Notes: generated by a model not told the origin, from the sequence alone. DNA of 38,715 nt from Candidatus Dormiibacterota bacterium (GCA_035532035.1 DATKRS010000014.1:1-38715), one strand, 5' to 3'; counted from the stretch's first letter, positions 15,721-23,789 are shown. Numbers and translations: made by a program.

Positions 15721-15829
15721 CGGCGACGCGCCGCTCGTTGGAACGCTGCGGTTCGTCTTCGTCATGGGGTTGTCGTTCGTCGTGCTTTGGCTCGCAATGT
15801 ACTGGCTGCTCGTAAGCCGGTGGCGATAG
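15707..15829 (+). CDS. cbaD: ba3-type cytochrome oxidase subunit IIa-like
   Basis: 40 residues: a polar N-terminus (MRKDDGDAPLVG) then one membrane helix (about 12-36, FVFVMGLSFVVLWLAMYWLLV) and a basic end SRWR. The length, single helix, and helix end VLWLAMYWLLVSR resemble Thermus thermophilus ba3 subunit IIa, whose 34 residues end VFWLGVYAVFFARG, as I remember it. In Thermus the gene stands directly upstream of subunit II, and here its stop TAG is followed immediately by the subunit II ATG. The start ATG 15707 overlaps the preceding gene. Subunit IIa supplies the helix that in aa3-type oxidases is part of subunit II, which fits the single-helix subunit II that follows. Confidence 0.82.
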   Translation: MRKDDGDAPLVGTLRFVFVMGLSFVVLWLAMYWLLVSRWR

Positions 15830-16303
15830 ATGCACGTCCACAGATACGAACGCGCGTGGATGATTTTCGGCGTGGCGATGCTCGTCGTCTTTCTCGTTCT
15901 CCTCGCGGTCGCCGCGATCTCAAACGACGTGGTACCGCCGAGCGGCATGCAGCAAATCGATCCTCGTGCAGTCGCCCGTACGCCTCCATTTGATAAACCC
16001 GGATTGCGCCGTTTGCCGGACGGATCGTACGAAGCATACTACGTCGCACGCGTCTTCTCGTTCGATCCTTCGGTTTTGACGATTCCGGTGGGAGCGAAGG
16101 TCACATTCTACGTCACGAGCACGGACGTCGTGCATGGCTTCTTCGTTCCCGGCACCGACATCAACATGATGGTGATTCCGGGGTGGGTGAACACGGAGAC
16201 GCACGTCTTTCGACGGCCTGGTGAATACTTGCTGATCTGTCACGAGTACTGCGGCATCGGCCATCAAAATATGTTTGGCAAGATCGAGGTCGCGAAAGTA
16301 TGA
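15830..16303 (+). CDS. cbaB: ba3-type cytochrome c oxidase subunit II
   Basis: 157 residues: one N-terminal membrane helix (about 10-31) and a periplasmic cupredoxin domain. The CuA ligands are His102 (DVVHGFF) and the loop CHEYCGIGHQNM (Cys137, Cys141, His145, Met148), with the bridging acidic residue in HEYC. It accepts electrons from a cytochrome c or cupredoxin and passes them to heme b in subunit I. Length and single helix match the Thermus-type B family rather than the two-helix aa3 form. The ATG directly follows the IIa stop and the end overlaps subunit I by four bases (ATGA), so the three subunits are one translational unit. Confidence 0.96.
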   Translation: MHVHRYERAWMIFGVAMLVVFLVLLAVAAISNDVVPPSGMQQIDPRAVARTPPFDKPGLRRLPDGSYEAYYVARVFSFDPSVLTIPVGAKVTFYVTSTDVVHGFFVPGTDINMMVIPGWVNTETHVFRRPGEYLLICHEYCGIGHQNMFGKIEVAKV

Positions 16304-17931
16304 TTGCAGATCGTCAGATGCGCCGCGAGAACCGCGTCGTCATCGCGCACGTGTACACGGCAACGGCGGCGATCGCGCTGGGTGCAATCTTCGGCGTCTT
16401 TCAGGGCTTTTCGCGAGCAGGAGCCGTGAGCGCCCCCGCGTGGTTCGACTACTATCGTATCCTGACGATGCACGGCGTGCTGATGGCGCTCGTCTTTACG
16501 ACGTTCTTCATCACGGGGCTCTCGCTCTTCGTCACCTATCGCGCGATTCCACGAGAGCGCGCGGTGGCGGTGGGGTGGGTCGGATGGATCGTGATGCTCG
16601 TCGGCACCGCGATGGCTGCGGTCGAGATCGTGCTCGGCAACGCGACCGTGCTCTACACATTCTACGCTCCCCTCAAAGCGAGCCCGTGGTTCTACATCGG
16701 GGCGACGATCTTGGTGCTCGGCACGTGGATCGTCGCATACGAGATCTTCGAGAACGTCGTCTACTGGCGCAAGAACAATCCCGGCAAACCCGTTCCTCTC
16801 GTCGTGTTTTGCGCAGCGGCGACGTTCGTCATGTGGGTCGTTGCCACGTTCGGGGTTGTCGCCGAGATGGCGATGCTCATTCCGTGGGCCTTCGGCTGGG
16901 TCCCCAGCGTCAACGTGTTGCTGACGCGGTTGTTCTTTTGGTACTTCGGCCACCCGTTGGTCTACTTCTGGATCATGGGCGCGTACATCATCTGGTATAA
17001 CATCATCCCAAAGCGCTACGGTGGGAACGTCTTCAGCGACGGCTTGACGCGCCTGACGTTCATCATGCTGATCTTGCTCTCGACTCCCGTCGGTATCCAC
17101 CACGAGTTCATGGAGCCCGGCATCTCGAGCGCGTGGAAAGCGCTCTTCACGGTCACGACCTACGGGGTCGTCATTCCGTCCTTCATCACCGCATTCGCGA
17201 TCTTCGCCTCGTTCGAGCTCGCCGCCATCAAGCAGGGGCGCAAGGGGTTCATTGCCACGGTACGATCGCTGCCGTGGAACGATCCGGCGTTTTCGGGCGC
17301 CGCATATGGCATGTTGCTCTTCATTCTCGGGGGCTTCGGCGGCCTCGTGAACGCCTCGTACGGCATGGATTCGGTCGTGCACAACACGATTTGGGTTGTC
17401 GGGCACTTCCACGTCACCGTCGGCGGACCGGTGGCGCTGACGTTTCTGGGCGCCGCGTACTGGATGATCCCGCGCCTCACCGGACGCGCCCTGTGGAAGC
17501 CGGAATGGGCGCTGATGCAGACGCGTCTGTGGTTCCTCGGCATGCTCGTGATGTCGTTCTCCATGCATTTCGCCGGCCTGCTCGGGGCCCCGCGCAGGAC
17601 TTCAGATGTCAGCTACGGCGGTGCCGCCGTCGCAGTAGCGTGGCAGCCGTACATGATCGCCGCCGCCGCCGGCGGCCTGTTGCTCTTCCTCGCGATTCTG
17701 ACGTTCGTCGCAGTCGCCGTCGGCACGCTGCTGCAGAACAAGAAGACGGAGTCGATGGAGGTCGAGTTCGCGGTGCCGGCGATGCCCGCGGAGGCGACGC
17801 CCAGCGCTCTGCAGCACCTCTTTCGCTGGGGCGTTATCGCTCTCGTCCTTGCGGTGCTGGTCTATGCGGGACCGATCGGTGACCTCGTCCACGCGCCAGG
17901 ATATAGCGTTGCTGGAATGCGAACGTGGTAA
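16300..17931 (+). CDS. cbaA: ba3-type cytochrome c oxidase subunit I
   Basis: 543 residues with about 13 membrane helices. Metal ligands are all visible: heme b His58 (TMHG), CuB His218 with Tyr222 in the cross-link motif WYFGHPLVYFW, CuB His267-His268 (VGIHHEF), and heme His369/His371 (VVGHFHVTVGG) after VVHNTIW. The HPLVY block and HHEFMEPG are of the B (ba3) family type; the A-type K- and D-channel residues are not expected here. It reduces O2 to water and pumps protons; B-type enzymes generally work well at low oxygen. A C-terminal helix (about 512-530) ends the protein. No subunit III or heme-synthesis gene is adjacent, so those must be elsewhere. A response-regulator gene follows 6 bases later. 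Confidence 0.96.
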   Translation: MIADRQMRRENRVVIAHVYTATAAIALGAIFGVFQGFSRAGAVSAPAWFDYYRILTMHGVLMALVFTTFFITGLSLFVTYRAIPRERAVAVGWVGWIVMLVGTAMAAVEIVLGNATVLYTFYAPLKASPWFYIGATILVLGTWIVAYEIFENVVYWRKNNPGKPVPLVVFCAAATFVMWVVATFGVVAEMAMLIPWAFGWVPSVNVLLTRLFFWYFGHPLVYFWIMGAYIIWYNIIPKRYGGNVFSDGLTRLTFIMLILLSTPVGIHHEFMEPGISSAWKALFTVTTYGVVIPSFITAFAIFASFELAAIKQGRKGFIATVRSLPWNDPAFSGAAYGMLLFILGGFGGLVNASYGMDSVVHNTIWVVGHFHVTVGGPVALTFLGAAYWMIPRLTGRALWKPEWALMQTRLWFLGMLVMSFSMHFAGLLGAPRRTSDVSYGGAAVAVAWQPYMIAAAAGGLLLFLAILTFVAVAVGTLLQNKKTESMEVEFAVPAMPAEATPSALQHLFRWGVIALVLAVLVYAGPIGDLVHAPGYSVAGMRTW

Positions 17932-17937
17932 TGGCAG

Positions 17938-18639
17938 GTGGAACGCAAACGGATTTTGGTCGTCGATGACGAGCCGCAGATCGTCGAGGTTCTGCACGCG
18001 TACCTCGAACGGGAGGGGCTCATCGTCGACTCCGCCGGTACGGTGGCGGAAGCGCTCGAGAAGATCGGCGCGCTTCGCCCGGATATGTTGATCCTCGACA
18101 TCACATTGCCGGACGGCAGTGGGTTAGACGTCCTGCGCGCCGTCTCCGGGCCGAATGGGCGGATTCCCTCGATCATGCTGACCGCGCGCGCCGAGGAGGC
18201 GGATCGCATAGTCGGTCTCGAGCTCGGTGCCGACGATTACGTCACGAAGCCGTTCTCGGCACGCGAAGTCGTAGCACGCGTTCGCGCGCTCTTCCGCAGG
18301 GTCGAAGAGACCGTCGTTTCGCCGTTGCAGCGCGCGGCGAAGAAGACGCTCGTCGGCAATTTGGAGATCGACCACGAGTTTCACGAAGTCCACATCGCGG
18401 GAAGTTCGGCGAATGTGACGGCGACCGAGTTCCGGATCCTTGCGCTCTTGGCGGAGAATCCAGGCGAGGTCTTCACGCGTTCGCATCTGCTCGATCGTTT
18501 GAACGACGGCGGCGACATCTTCGAGCGTACGCTCGACCGGCACATCAACAATCTGCGCAAAAAGATCGAGCCGGATCCGCACAACCCTGAGTACGTCCTG
18601 ACGGTGTACGGCGTGGGCTACAAGATGCGCCGGCCGTAA
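17938..18639 (+). CDS. OmpR/PhoB-type response regulator
   Basis: 233 residues. The receiver domain (about 1-120) has DDE near residues 10-12, acceptor Asp54 in LILDITLPDG, Thr in IMLTAR and Lys104 in YVTKPFS. The winged-helix effector (about 135-233) has VTATEFRILALLAENPGEVFTRSHLLDRL, the RTLDRHINNLRKKIE recognition segment and the terminal YVLTVYGVGYKM. It is therefore a DNA-binding transcription regulator. GTG 17938 is the start, six bases after the oxidase subunit I stop. No kinase is adjacent on this strand; the soluble PAS kinase at 13851 is the nearest candidate partner. It sits between the oxidase genes and pta-ackA, so it may control both. Confidence 0.95.
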   Translation: MERKRILVVDDEPQIVEVLHAYLEREGLIVDSAGTVAEALEKIGALRPDMLILDITLPDGSGLDVLRAVSGPNGRIPSIMLTARAEEADRIVGLELGADDYVTKPFSAREVVARVRALFRRVEETVVSPLQRAAKKTLVGNLEIDHEFHEVHIAGSSANVTATEFRILALLAENPGEVFTRSHLLDRLNDGGDIFERTLDRHINNLRKKIEPDPHNPEYVLTVYGVGYKMRRP

Positions 18640-18643
18640 CGCG

Positions 18644-19573
18644 ATGCACGTAGAGCGCGTTTTACCTGCTGGCTGGCACGCCGATCTCCTGCGGCGCTGC
18701 GAGGGCCTGCCGCCGGCCCGCACCGCCGTCGTCCATCCGTGCGACGTGCTCGCGCTCGAAGGCGCTGTATCCGCCGCTCGCGCCGGCCTGATCGTCCCGG
18801 TGCTCGTCGGGAACGAGGAGAAGATTCGCGCCGTTGCCAGAGATGCATCGCTCGACGTCTCCACATACGAGATCGTCTCTGCCGCGCACAGTCACGCCGC
18901 CGCCGCGATCGCGGTGCAGATGGCGCGCGCCGGGAACGTCGAGGCACTGATGAAAGGCAGCCTTCATTCCGACGAACTGCTGCACGAGGTCACGCAGCCG
19001 TTATCGGGCCTGCACACGGAGCGGCGCATGAGCCACGCCTTCCTCGTCGACGTGGCTGCGTATCCGCAACCGCTCGTGATCAGCGACGCCGTCGTCAATA
19101 TCGCGCCGACGCTTGATGAGAAGCGCGACATCGTGCGCAATGCCGTCGATCTCGCGCACGCGGTGGGAATCGCGGACGTCCGCGTGGCGCTCCTGGCGGC
19201 GGTCGAGACGGTCTCCTCCAAGATTCAGTCGACGCTCGATGCCGCGGCGCTCTGCAAGATGGCGGAGCGAGGACAAATTCCCGAGGGACTGCTCGACGGC
19301 CCACTTGCGCTCGATGATGCGCTGAGCCCGGCCGCTGCGATGGAGAAGAAGATTCATTCGCTCGTCGCAGGACGCGCGAACGTGCTGATCGTTCCCGACA
19401 TCGACTCGGGGAACGTTCTCGTGAAAGCGCTGAGCTTGCTCGCCCATGCGGCACTCGCCGGAGTCGTTTTGGGCGCGCGAGTCCCCATCGCGCTGGCGAG
19501 CCGCGCCGACAACGTGGCGACCCGTGTCGCGTCGGCGGCTGTCGCACTTCTGCTCGCGCGCGCCGCCAGGTAA
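18644..19573 (+). CDS. pta: phosphate acetyl/butyryltransferase
   Basis: 309 residues, the size of the catalytic Pta/Ptb domain without the N-terminal extensions of long Pta. Conserved blocks include VLVGNEEKI, EALMKGSLHSDELL, GLHTERRMSHAFLVDV, ISDAVVNIAPTLDEKRDIVRNAVDLAHAVGI, and the phosphate/CoA region VLIVPDIDSGNVLVKAL. The wording of these blocks is closest to the enoyl-CoA hydratase-linked phosphate acetyltransferase type. Reaction: acetyl-phosphate plus CoA to acetyl-CoA plus phosphate, reversible. It directly precedes acetate kinase by 8 bases, and the acetyl-phosphate can come from the phosphoketolase at 4045. Substrate chain length (acetyl versus butyryl) is not certain from sequence. 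Confidence 0.93.
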   Translation: MHVERVLPAGWHADLLRRCEGLPPARTAVVHPCDVLALEGAVSAARAGLIVPVLVGNEEKIRAVARDASLDVSTYEIVSAAHSHAAAAIAVQMARAGNVEALMKGSLHSDELLHEVTQPLSGLHTERRMSHAFLVDVAAYPQPLVISDAVVNIAPTLDEKRDIVRNAVDLAHAVGIADVRVALLAAVETVSSKIQSTLDAAALCKMAERGQIPEGLLDGPLALDDALSPAAAMEKKIHSLVAGRANVLIVPDIDSGNVLVKALSLLAHAALAGVVLGARVPIALASRADNVATRVASAAVALLLARAAR

Positions 19574-19581
19574 CGGAGTTC

Positions 19582-20646
19582 GTGCGCATCCTGTGCATCG
19601 ACGCAGGATCCTCGTCGATCAAGTTCGCGTGTTACGATCGGGATTCGGCGAACGAGCGGGCCGTCTACTCGGGAGCGGCCGAGACGAAGGGCGAGGGCGC
19701 CGCGGCCGGGCTCTGGAGAGCCGTTGAAGAGCACGACCCTCCCGACGCGATCGCCCATCGCATCGTCTTCGGTGGTCCGGGCTGCAATGCGCCCGTTCGG
19801 CTGAGCGATGCGATACTGAACGGCCTGCGCGAGCTCCGCGCGTGGGATCCGCTGCATCTCGGCGTCGAGGTCGCAATCGTCGAGGATGCCCTGCGGCGCT
19901 TTGCGCTCCTGCCGCAAGTGCTCTGCTTCGACACCGCATTCTTTCGCGGATTGCCCGACGTTGCCACGCGCCTCCCGCTGCCCCGGACGCTGCCGGCATC
20001 GCTGCGACGGTACGGCTTTCACGGACTCTCGTACGAGTGGGCGCTCGCATCGCTCGGCCATCCGCGGGGGCGGACCGTCCTCGCACACCTGGGCTCGGGC
20101 GCGAGCCTCTGCGCCGTTCGCGATGACGAGCCGGTTGATACGACGATGGGATACAGCGTGCTCGGCGGCGTCATGATGGCGACGCGGCCGGGCGATCTCG
20201 ATCCCGGCGTCATGCTTGCGCTCCTCGCGCAGGGATACACTGCCGCCCACCTCTCGAAGATGCTCTATGAGGAAAGCGGGCTGAAGGGCGTCTCCGGTTT
20301 CTCCGGCGACATGCGCGAGCTGCTCGCCGCGCGTGCAACGGATCCTCAGGCCGCGGAAGGCGTGGCGCTTTTCGTGCACCAGCTCCGAAAGCATCTGGGA
20401 GCGATGGTCGCCGTCCTGGGCGGCATCGACACGCTCGTCTTCACCGGGGGCATCGGAGAGCACGCGCCGGTGATTCGGGAAGAGGCATGCGCGCCGTTCG
20501 GATATCTCGGCATGCTACTCGACGATTCGGCCAACACCCGCGGCGACCCAACGATTTCCGCGGCGCGGAGCAGCGTCGTCGTGCGGATCGTCCGCGCGAA
20601 CGAGAACGCCATGATCGCGCGCCACGCGTGGTCCTTGTTGACATGA
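19582..20646 (+). CDS. ackA: acetate kinase (short form, altered N-terminal motif)
   Basis: 354 residues, about 45 fewer than typical acetate kinases. The ASKHA signatures are present: the N-terminal phosphate-binding strand ILCIDAGSSSIKF, the block RRYGFHGLSYEW (catalytic-region His), HLGSGASLCAVRDDEPVDTTMGY, MMATRPGDLDPGVML and FTGGIGEHAPVIRE, and the expected end VRANENAMIARHAW. One departure stands out: the family usually has Asn in the first motif (N-x-GSSS) and here it is Asp at about residue 7. The function is acetyl-phosphate plus ADP to acetate plus ATP. GTG 19582 starts eight bases after pta. The Asn-to-Asp change could lower activity or change the acyl or phosphate donor; it could also mark a neighbouring carboxylate kinase subtype (propionate or butyrate). 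Confidence 0.88.
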   Translation: MRILCIDAGSSSIKFACYDRDSANERAVYSGAAETKGEGAAAGLWRAVEEHDPPDAIAHRIVFGGPGCNAPVRLSDAILNGLRELRAWDPLHLGVEVAIVEDALRRFALLPQVLCFDTAFFRGLPDVATRLPLPRTLPASLRRYGFHGLSYEWALASLGHPRGRTVLAHLGSGASLCAVRDDEPVDTTMGYSVLGGVMMATRPGDLDPGVMLALLAQGYTAAHLSKMLYEESGLKGVSGFSGDMRELLAARATDPQAAEGVALFVHQLRKHLGAMVAVLGGIDTLVFTGGIGEHAPVIREEACAPFGYLGMLLDDSANTRGDPTISAARSSVVVRIVRANENAMIARHAWSLLT

Positions 20647-20649
20647 CGC

Positions 20650-20892
20650 TTGCCGAAGCCGCGCGCAGCGACGCTTTGGCGGTGCTCGCGCAGCTTCAAA
20701 CCTCGTCGGCCGCAGCTTCCGCCGTCGTTCGTGCTCGTGATCGCGGCGATCGTCGTTGCGTATGCGATCCTGGCCGAAGCGATGAAGGCCTGGTTCTTCC
20801 GCCTTCCGCGCGTGGTGACGGTTGTCCCCGCTCGACCGAATCGCCGTATCCTGCGCATCGCATCACGCTGGGTAAAGGCGCGCCGGCGCTGA
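20650..20892 (+). pseudogene. C-terminal remnant of a cation-transporting P-type ATPase
   Basis: In this frame the segment from about residue 21 to 53, LPPSFVLVIAAIVVAYAILAEAMKAWFFRL, reads like the last transmembrane helix of large cation-pumping P-type ATPases (MgtA/proton-pump type), which end in …PL...F..LV..I..AY..L.E..KRWF.R.. . No phosphorylation, nucleotide-binding or other membrane segments exist nearby. It starts at TTG just after ackA and ends 17 bases before uspA. A short surviving tail of a deleted gene is the simplest reading. An independent single-helix membrane protein is possible. Confidence 0.45.
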
Positions 20893-20909
20893 ACATGAAA
20901 GGAGAAGAT

Positions 20910-21344
20910 GTGTTCAAGAAGATGCTGCTTGCCTACGACGGATCGCCCTGCGCGCAGTCCGCGTTTGGGACCGCACTCAGCCTTGCGAAGGCCGAATCCT
21001 CGGCGCTTACGATTTGCACCGTAGTGGATCCGATCGAGATCGCCGGTGCGAACGCGCCTATGCCACCGACCCAGGCCGCACTCGACGACGCCCTCTCGCG
21101 CGCGCGCTCGATGCTTGCCGATGCTGCGTCTCGGGCGCGGGAGGCGGGCGTGAACGCGAGCACGGAGCTCTTGGAAGGCGAGCCCGCGTACGAGCTCGTG
21201 ACGCTGGCGGGTCGTTTGGGCGTCGACGTCATCGTCATGGGTACGCACGGTCGCTCGGGCCTGAAGCGGCTGTTTCTCGGCAGCGTTGCCGAGGAGACGC
21301 TCCGCAGCGCGGGCGTTCCCGTCGTTGTCGTGCATCAAAAGTAG
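20910..21344 (+). CDS. universal stress protein, UspA family
   Basis: 144 residues, one Usp domain: MFKKMLLAYDGSPCAQSAFGTALSLAKAE at the start and the ATP-binding signature VIVMGTHGRSGLKRLFLGSVAEETLRSAGVPVVVV at the end. The G-x2-G-x9-GS(V) pattern is intact, so nucleotide binding is likely. GTG 20910 has AAAGGAG five bases before it; the longer open frame that begins inside ackA is not supported. Usp proteins help survival under starvation, oxygen limitation and stationary phase. It lies between the acetate genes and the BON protein. Confidence 0.95.
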   Translation: MFKKMLLAYDGSPCAQSAFGTALSLAKAESSALTICTVVDPIEIAGANAPMPPTQAALDDALSRARSMLADAASRAREAGVNASTELLEGEPAYELVTLAGRLGVDVIVMGTHGRSGLKRLFLGSVAEETLRSAGVPVVVVHQK

Positions 21345-21427
21345 CTCCGCGCAAGAAATCTTCGCAGGAACTTCACGAGCGTTTCCCCCAGCGGACATAT
21401 CGTTTGGATTGAAGGGGGATTCGCCCG

Positions 21428-22102
21428 ATGATGATAGTGGATACAGATAGGTCGTTGCATCAGAGCGTACTCGATGTGCTCGAGGCGGAGCCGCGCGTAG
21501 AAGCGGGGAAAGTCGGCGTTGCAGTCGAGGGCGGCGTCGTGACGCTGTCCGGAACGCTGGGCAGCTTTACCGAGAAATGGGCGGCCGAGGCGGCGGTGAA
21601 GTCGGTCAAGGGCGTGCGCGGCATCGCAAACGAGCTGCGCGTCGAGTTGGCCGGCATGCACGTTCGCGATGATGCCGACATAGCCAAGACGGTCGTCGAA
21701 GTACTGCGCTGGAGCAGCGGGCTGCCGCAGGGAATTCAGCCCGAAGTACACGGCGGATACGTCACGCTGCACGGTCAAGTCGATTGGCCGTATCAGCGCG
21801 AGGACGCCATCGACATCGTCCGGCGCCTCTCCGGGGTGCGGGGCGTCTACGACGACATGACAGTCAAACCGTATTCCGTCGACCCGATGGAGCTGCGGCG
21901 CAGTATCGAGAGCCGTTTCCAGCGCTTGGCAGCATTCGACGCCAAGAACGTCGTGATCGACGTGAAAGACGGCGGGCTCGTGAAGCTCTCCGGTACGGTC
22001 GCCAGCCTCGCCGAGTTCGATGAAGCGGAATCGGCCGCGTACTCGGTGCCGGGCACCTCAGAGGTACGCAACGAAATTCGGATAAGCGACGAGGGTTGGT
22101 AA
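21428..22102 (+). CDS. triple BON-domain protein
   Basis: 224 residues forming three BON repeats: about 9-68 (ALDVL..VAVEGGVVTLSGTLGSFTEKWAAEAAVKSVKGVRGIANEL), 78-146 (QPEVHGGYVTLHGQVDWPYQREDAIDIVRRLSGVRGVYDDM) and 154-219 (NVVIDVKDGGLVKLSGTVASLAEFDEAESAAYSVPGTSEVRNEI). Each has the strand-G-x-V-x-L-x-G pattern. There is no signal peptide, unlike OsmY, so it should be cytoplasmic. Stress-island BON proteins of this multi-repeat type are known in other bacteria, function not established. The stop TAA overlaps the TTG start of the ABC ATPase gene. Confidence 0.92.
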   Translation: MMIVDTDRSLHQSVLDVLEAEPRVEAGKVGVAVEGGVVTLSGTLGSFTEKWAAEAAVKSVKGVRGIANELRVELAGMHVRDDADIAKTVVEVLRWSSGLPQGIQPEVHGGYVTLHGQVDWPYQREDAIDIVRRLSGVRGVYDDMTVKPYSVDPMELRRSIESRFQRLAAFDAKNVVIDVKDGGLVKLSGTVASLAEFDEAESAAYSVPGTSEVRNEIRISDEGW

Positions 22103-22878
22103 GAGCGGCATCCGACGACGCCCCCGAGATCGCGATCGAGGTCATCGACCTCACCAAGCGGTTCGGAGACGTCGCTGCCGTCAAGGGCATTTCATTTCGC
22201 GTTCCGCGTGGCATGGTGTTCGGGCTCGTCGGCCCGAACGGCGCGGGAAAGAGCACGACGGTCAAGATGTTGACGACGCTGCTCGCGCCAAGCTCGGGAA
22301 CGGCTCGCGTAGCCGGGTTCGACGTGCGACAGTCACCGGTTGCGGTGCGCCGGCGCATCGGATACGTTCCGCAAATGCAGTCCGCAGATCCGGATCTGAC
22401 GGGATTCGAAAACTTGCTCGTCTTTGCGCGGCTCTACGCATTGCCGCGCGCATCGCGCCGGCAGCGCATCCTCGACGCGCTCCATGCGATGGACCTCGAC
22501 GACGCGCGCGACCGTCTCGCTCGCCACTATTCGGGCGGAATGCTTCGGCGTCTGGAGATTGCGCAATCGCTGCTCAACGAGCCGGACGTGCTCTTCATGG
22601 ACGAACCTACGATCGGTCTCGACCCGTTGGCCCGGCATTCGGTGTGGGAGCGCGTGGGGCACCTGCGAAGCGCCCACGGCACGACGATCTTCATGACCAC
22701 GCACTACATGGACGAAGCCGCCGAGCTCTGCACGCGCGTCGCATTCATGCGTGAAGGGCGCATCGTCGCCGAGGAGTCCCCTGAGACGATCTCCGGCCGC
22801 TACGGCGCCGACGTGACGCTCGATGACCTCTTCATCCGCTACACCGGCGGCAACGCTTCCCAGCCGGCCGAACGATGA
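22096..22878 (+). CDS. ABC-2 exporter ATP-binding protein
   Basis: 260 residues of the DrrA/NatA class. Walker A GPNGAGKST, Q-loop PQMQS, signature YSGGMLRRLEIAQ, Walker B DVLFMDEPTIGLD and the switch His in FMTTHYMDEA are all present. The C-terminal ~40 residues (YGADVTLDDLFIRYTGG) are typical for this class. TTG 22096 is the first start after the BON stop region; the next gene (permease) begins with ATG overlapping the stop. It pairs with the permease to form an exporter, probably of a drug, lipid or polysaccharide precursor; substrate unknown. Confidence 0.95.
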   Translation: MVRAASDDAPEIAIEVIDLTKRFGDVAAVKGISFRVPRGMVFGLVGPNGAGKSTTVKMLTTLLAPSSGTARVAGFDVRQSPVAVRRRIGYVPQMQSADPDLTGFENLLVFARLYALPRASRRQRILDALHAMDLDDARDRLARHYSGGMLRRLEIAQSLLNEPDVLFMDEPTIGLDPLARHSVWERVGHLRSAHGTTIFMTTHYMDEAAELCTRVAFMREGRIVAEESPETISGRYGADVTLDDLFIRYTGGNASQPAER

Positions 22879-23654
22879 ATCCGCTCGAAACGATCCTGAC
22901 GCAAATCGCGGCGATCACCGACGCGGAGATCCAGAAGCTCGTTCACGACCCCGTCGAGCTCTTGACGCGGGTCATTCAGCCGGTGCTCTGGCTACTGATG
23001 TTCGGGGAGGTGTTCGCTCGCGTGCGCGGCATTCCGACCGGCAACATTCCGTACCAAGCCTTCCTCGTTCCCGGGGTCCTCGCGCAGAGTGCGTTGTTCA
23101 TCTCGATTTTCTTCGGGATCTCGGCCATTTGGGAGCGCGATCTCGGCGTGCTCTACAAGTACATGATGAGCCCCGCACCGCGGGAGGCGCTCGTACTGGG
23201 CAAAGCGCTCGCGGCGGGCGTGCGCGGGCTCTCTCAGGCCATTATGGTGTATGCGATCGGCTTGCTTATCGGCGTTCATTTGCGGGTCACGCTGGAGGCG
23301 GTCCTCGGCGTTTGCGTCGTCATCGTGCTCGGCGCGGCGGTCTTCTGCACGTTCTCCCTCATCATCGCGTGCATCGTCAAGACGCGCGAGCGCTTCATGG
23401 GCATCGGCCAAGTGCTCACGATGCCGCTCTTCTTTGCGAGCAGCGCGATCTATCCGCTCTCGTTGATGCCGGGATGGTTGAAGGCGGTCGCCATGATCAA
23501 CCCCCTCACGTACCAGGTCGACGCGCTGCGCACGTTCATGCTCGCCGGCTACCAGAGCACGTTCGGCCTCGTCACCGACTTCGGGGTGCAGCTCGGCATC
23601 TTCGCGCTGCTGCTCGTCCTCGCAGCGAGAATGTATCCGCTGATCCTGACCTAG
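22875..23654 (+). CDS. ABC-2 type exporter permease
   Basis: 259 residues with six membrane helices of the ABC-2 membrane domain (about 35-55, 70-90, 118-140, 150-172, 182-203, 237-255). The signature …LVPGVLAQSALFISIFFGISAIWERDLGVLYKYMMSPAPREALVLGKAL is typical: the cytoplasmic loop after helix 2, which couples to the ATPase, with the ER…G…K…SP pattern. NPLTYQVDALR near the end is another hallmark. The ATGA overlap with the ATPase gene fixes the start. No outer-membrane or adaptor component is nearby. Confidence 0.94.
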   Translation: MNPLETILTQIAAITDAEIQKLVHDPVELLTRVIQPVLWLLMFGEVFARVRGIPTGNIPYQAFLVPGVLAQSALFISIFFGISAIWERDLGVLYKYMMSPAPREALVLGKALAAGVRGLSQAIMVYAIGLLIGVHLRVTLEAVLGVCVVIVLGAAVFCTFSLIIACIVKTRERFMGIGQVLTMPLFFASSAIYPLSLMPGWLKAVAMINPLTYQVDALRTFMLAGYQSTFGLVTDFGVQLGIFALLLVLAARMYPLILT

Positions 23655-23697
23655 CAGGCGGGCCGAGGTCGAATGCGGGTGCGCCGCAATCGAGGCA

Positions 23698-23725
23698 TTG
23701 ACGATCGGTAATGACTCTGTAATGG
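23698..23725 (+). promoter_or_regulatory. candidate sigma70-type promoter for flp
   Basis: TTGACG at 23698-23703 and TAATGG at 23720-23725 are 16 bases apart, in the otherwise empty 135-base gap before the pilin gene. The match to the -10 consensus is moderate. The resulting leader would be about 60 bases. Confidence 0.35.
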
Positions 23726-23756
23726 CGCTGTATGCGCGCGTAGGGTGAGCCGAAAT

Positions 23757-23777
23757 CTATCGAAGTAACTATCGAAG
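23757..23777 (+). repeat. 9-bp direct repeat at the flp ribosome site
   Basis: CTATCGAAG occurs at 23757-23765 and again at 23769-23777, spaced by TAA. The second copy runs into the ribosome site GAAGGAGG of the pilin gene. A protein or RNA bound here would cover the ribosome site. No consensus known to me fits. Confidence 0.6.
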
Positions 23778-23789
23778 GAGGTTTACGTT

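Noticed and set aside
16264-17568. Minus-strand open frame of 434 codons opposite oxidase subunit I
   Set aside because: The plus strand encodes an unmistakable oxidase subunit with all metal ligands. The antisense translation is compositionally biased (His, Arg, Asp, Glu).
19354-20463. Minus-strand open frame of 369 codons opposite pta-ackA
   Set aside because: Spans two conserved genes on the other strand and has no recognisable domain.
21383-21419. TTTCCCCC…GGGGGATT inverted repeat before the BON gene
   Set aside because: Imperfect outer bases, a 24-base loop and no T-run; the G-run probably serves as the ribosome site.
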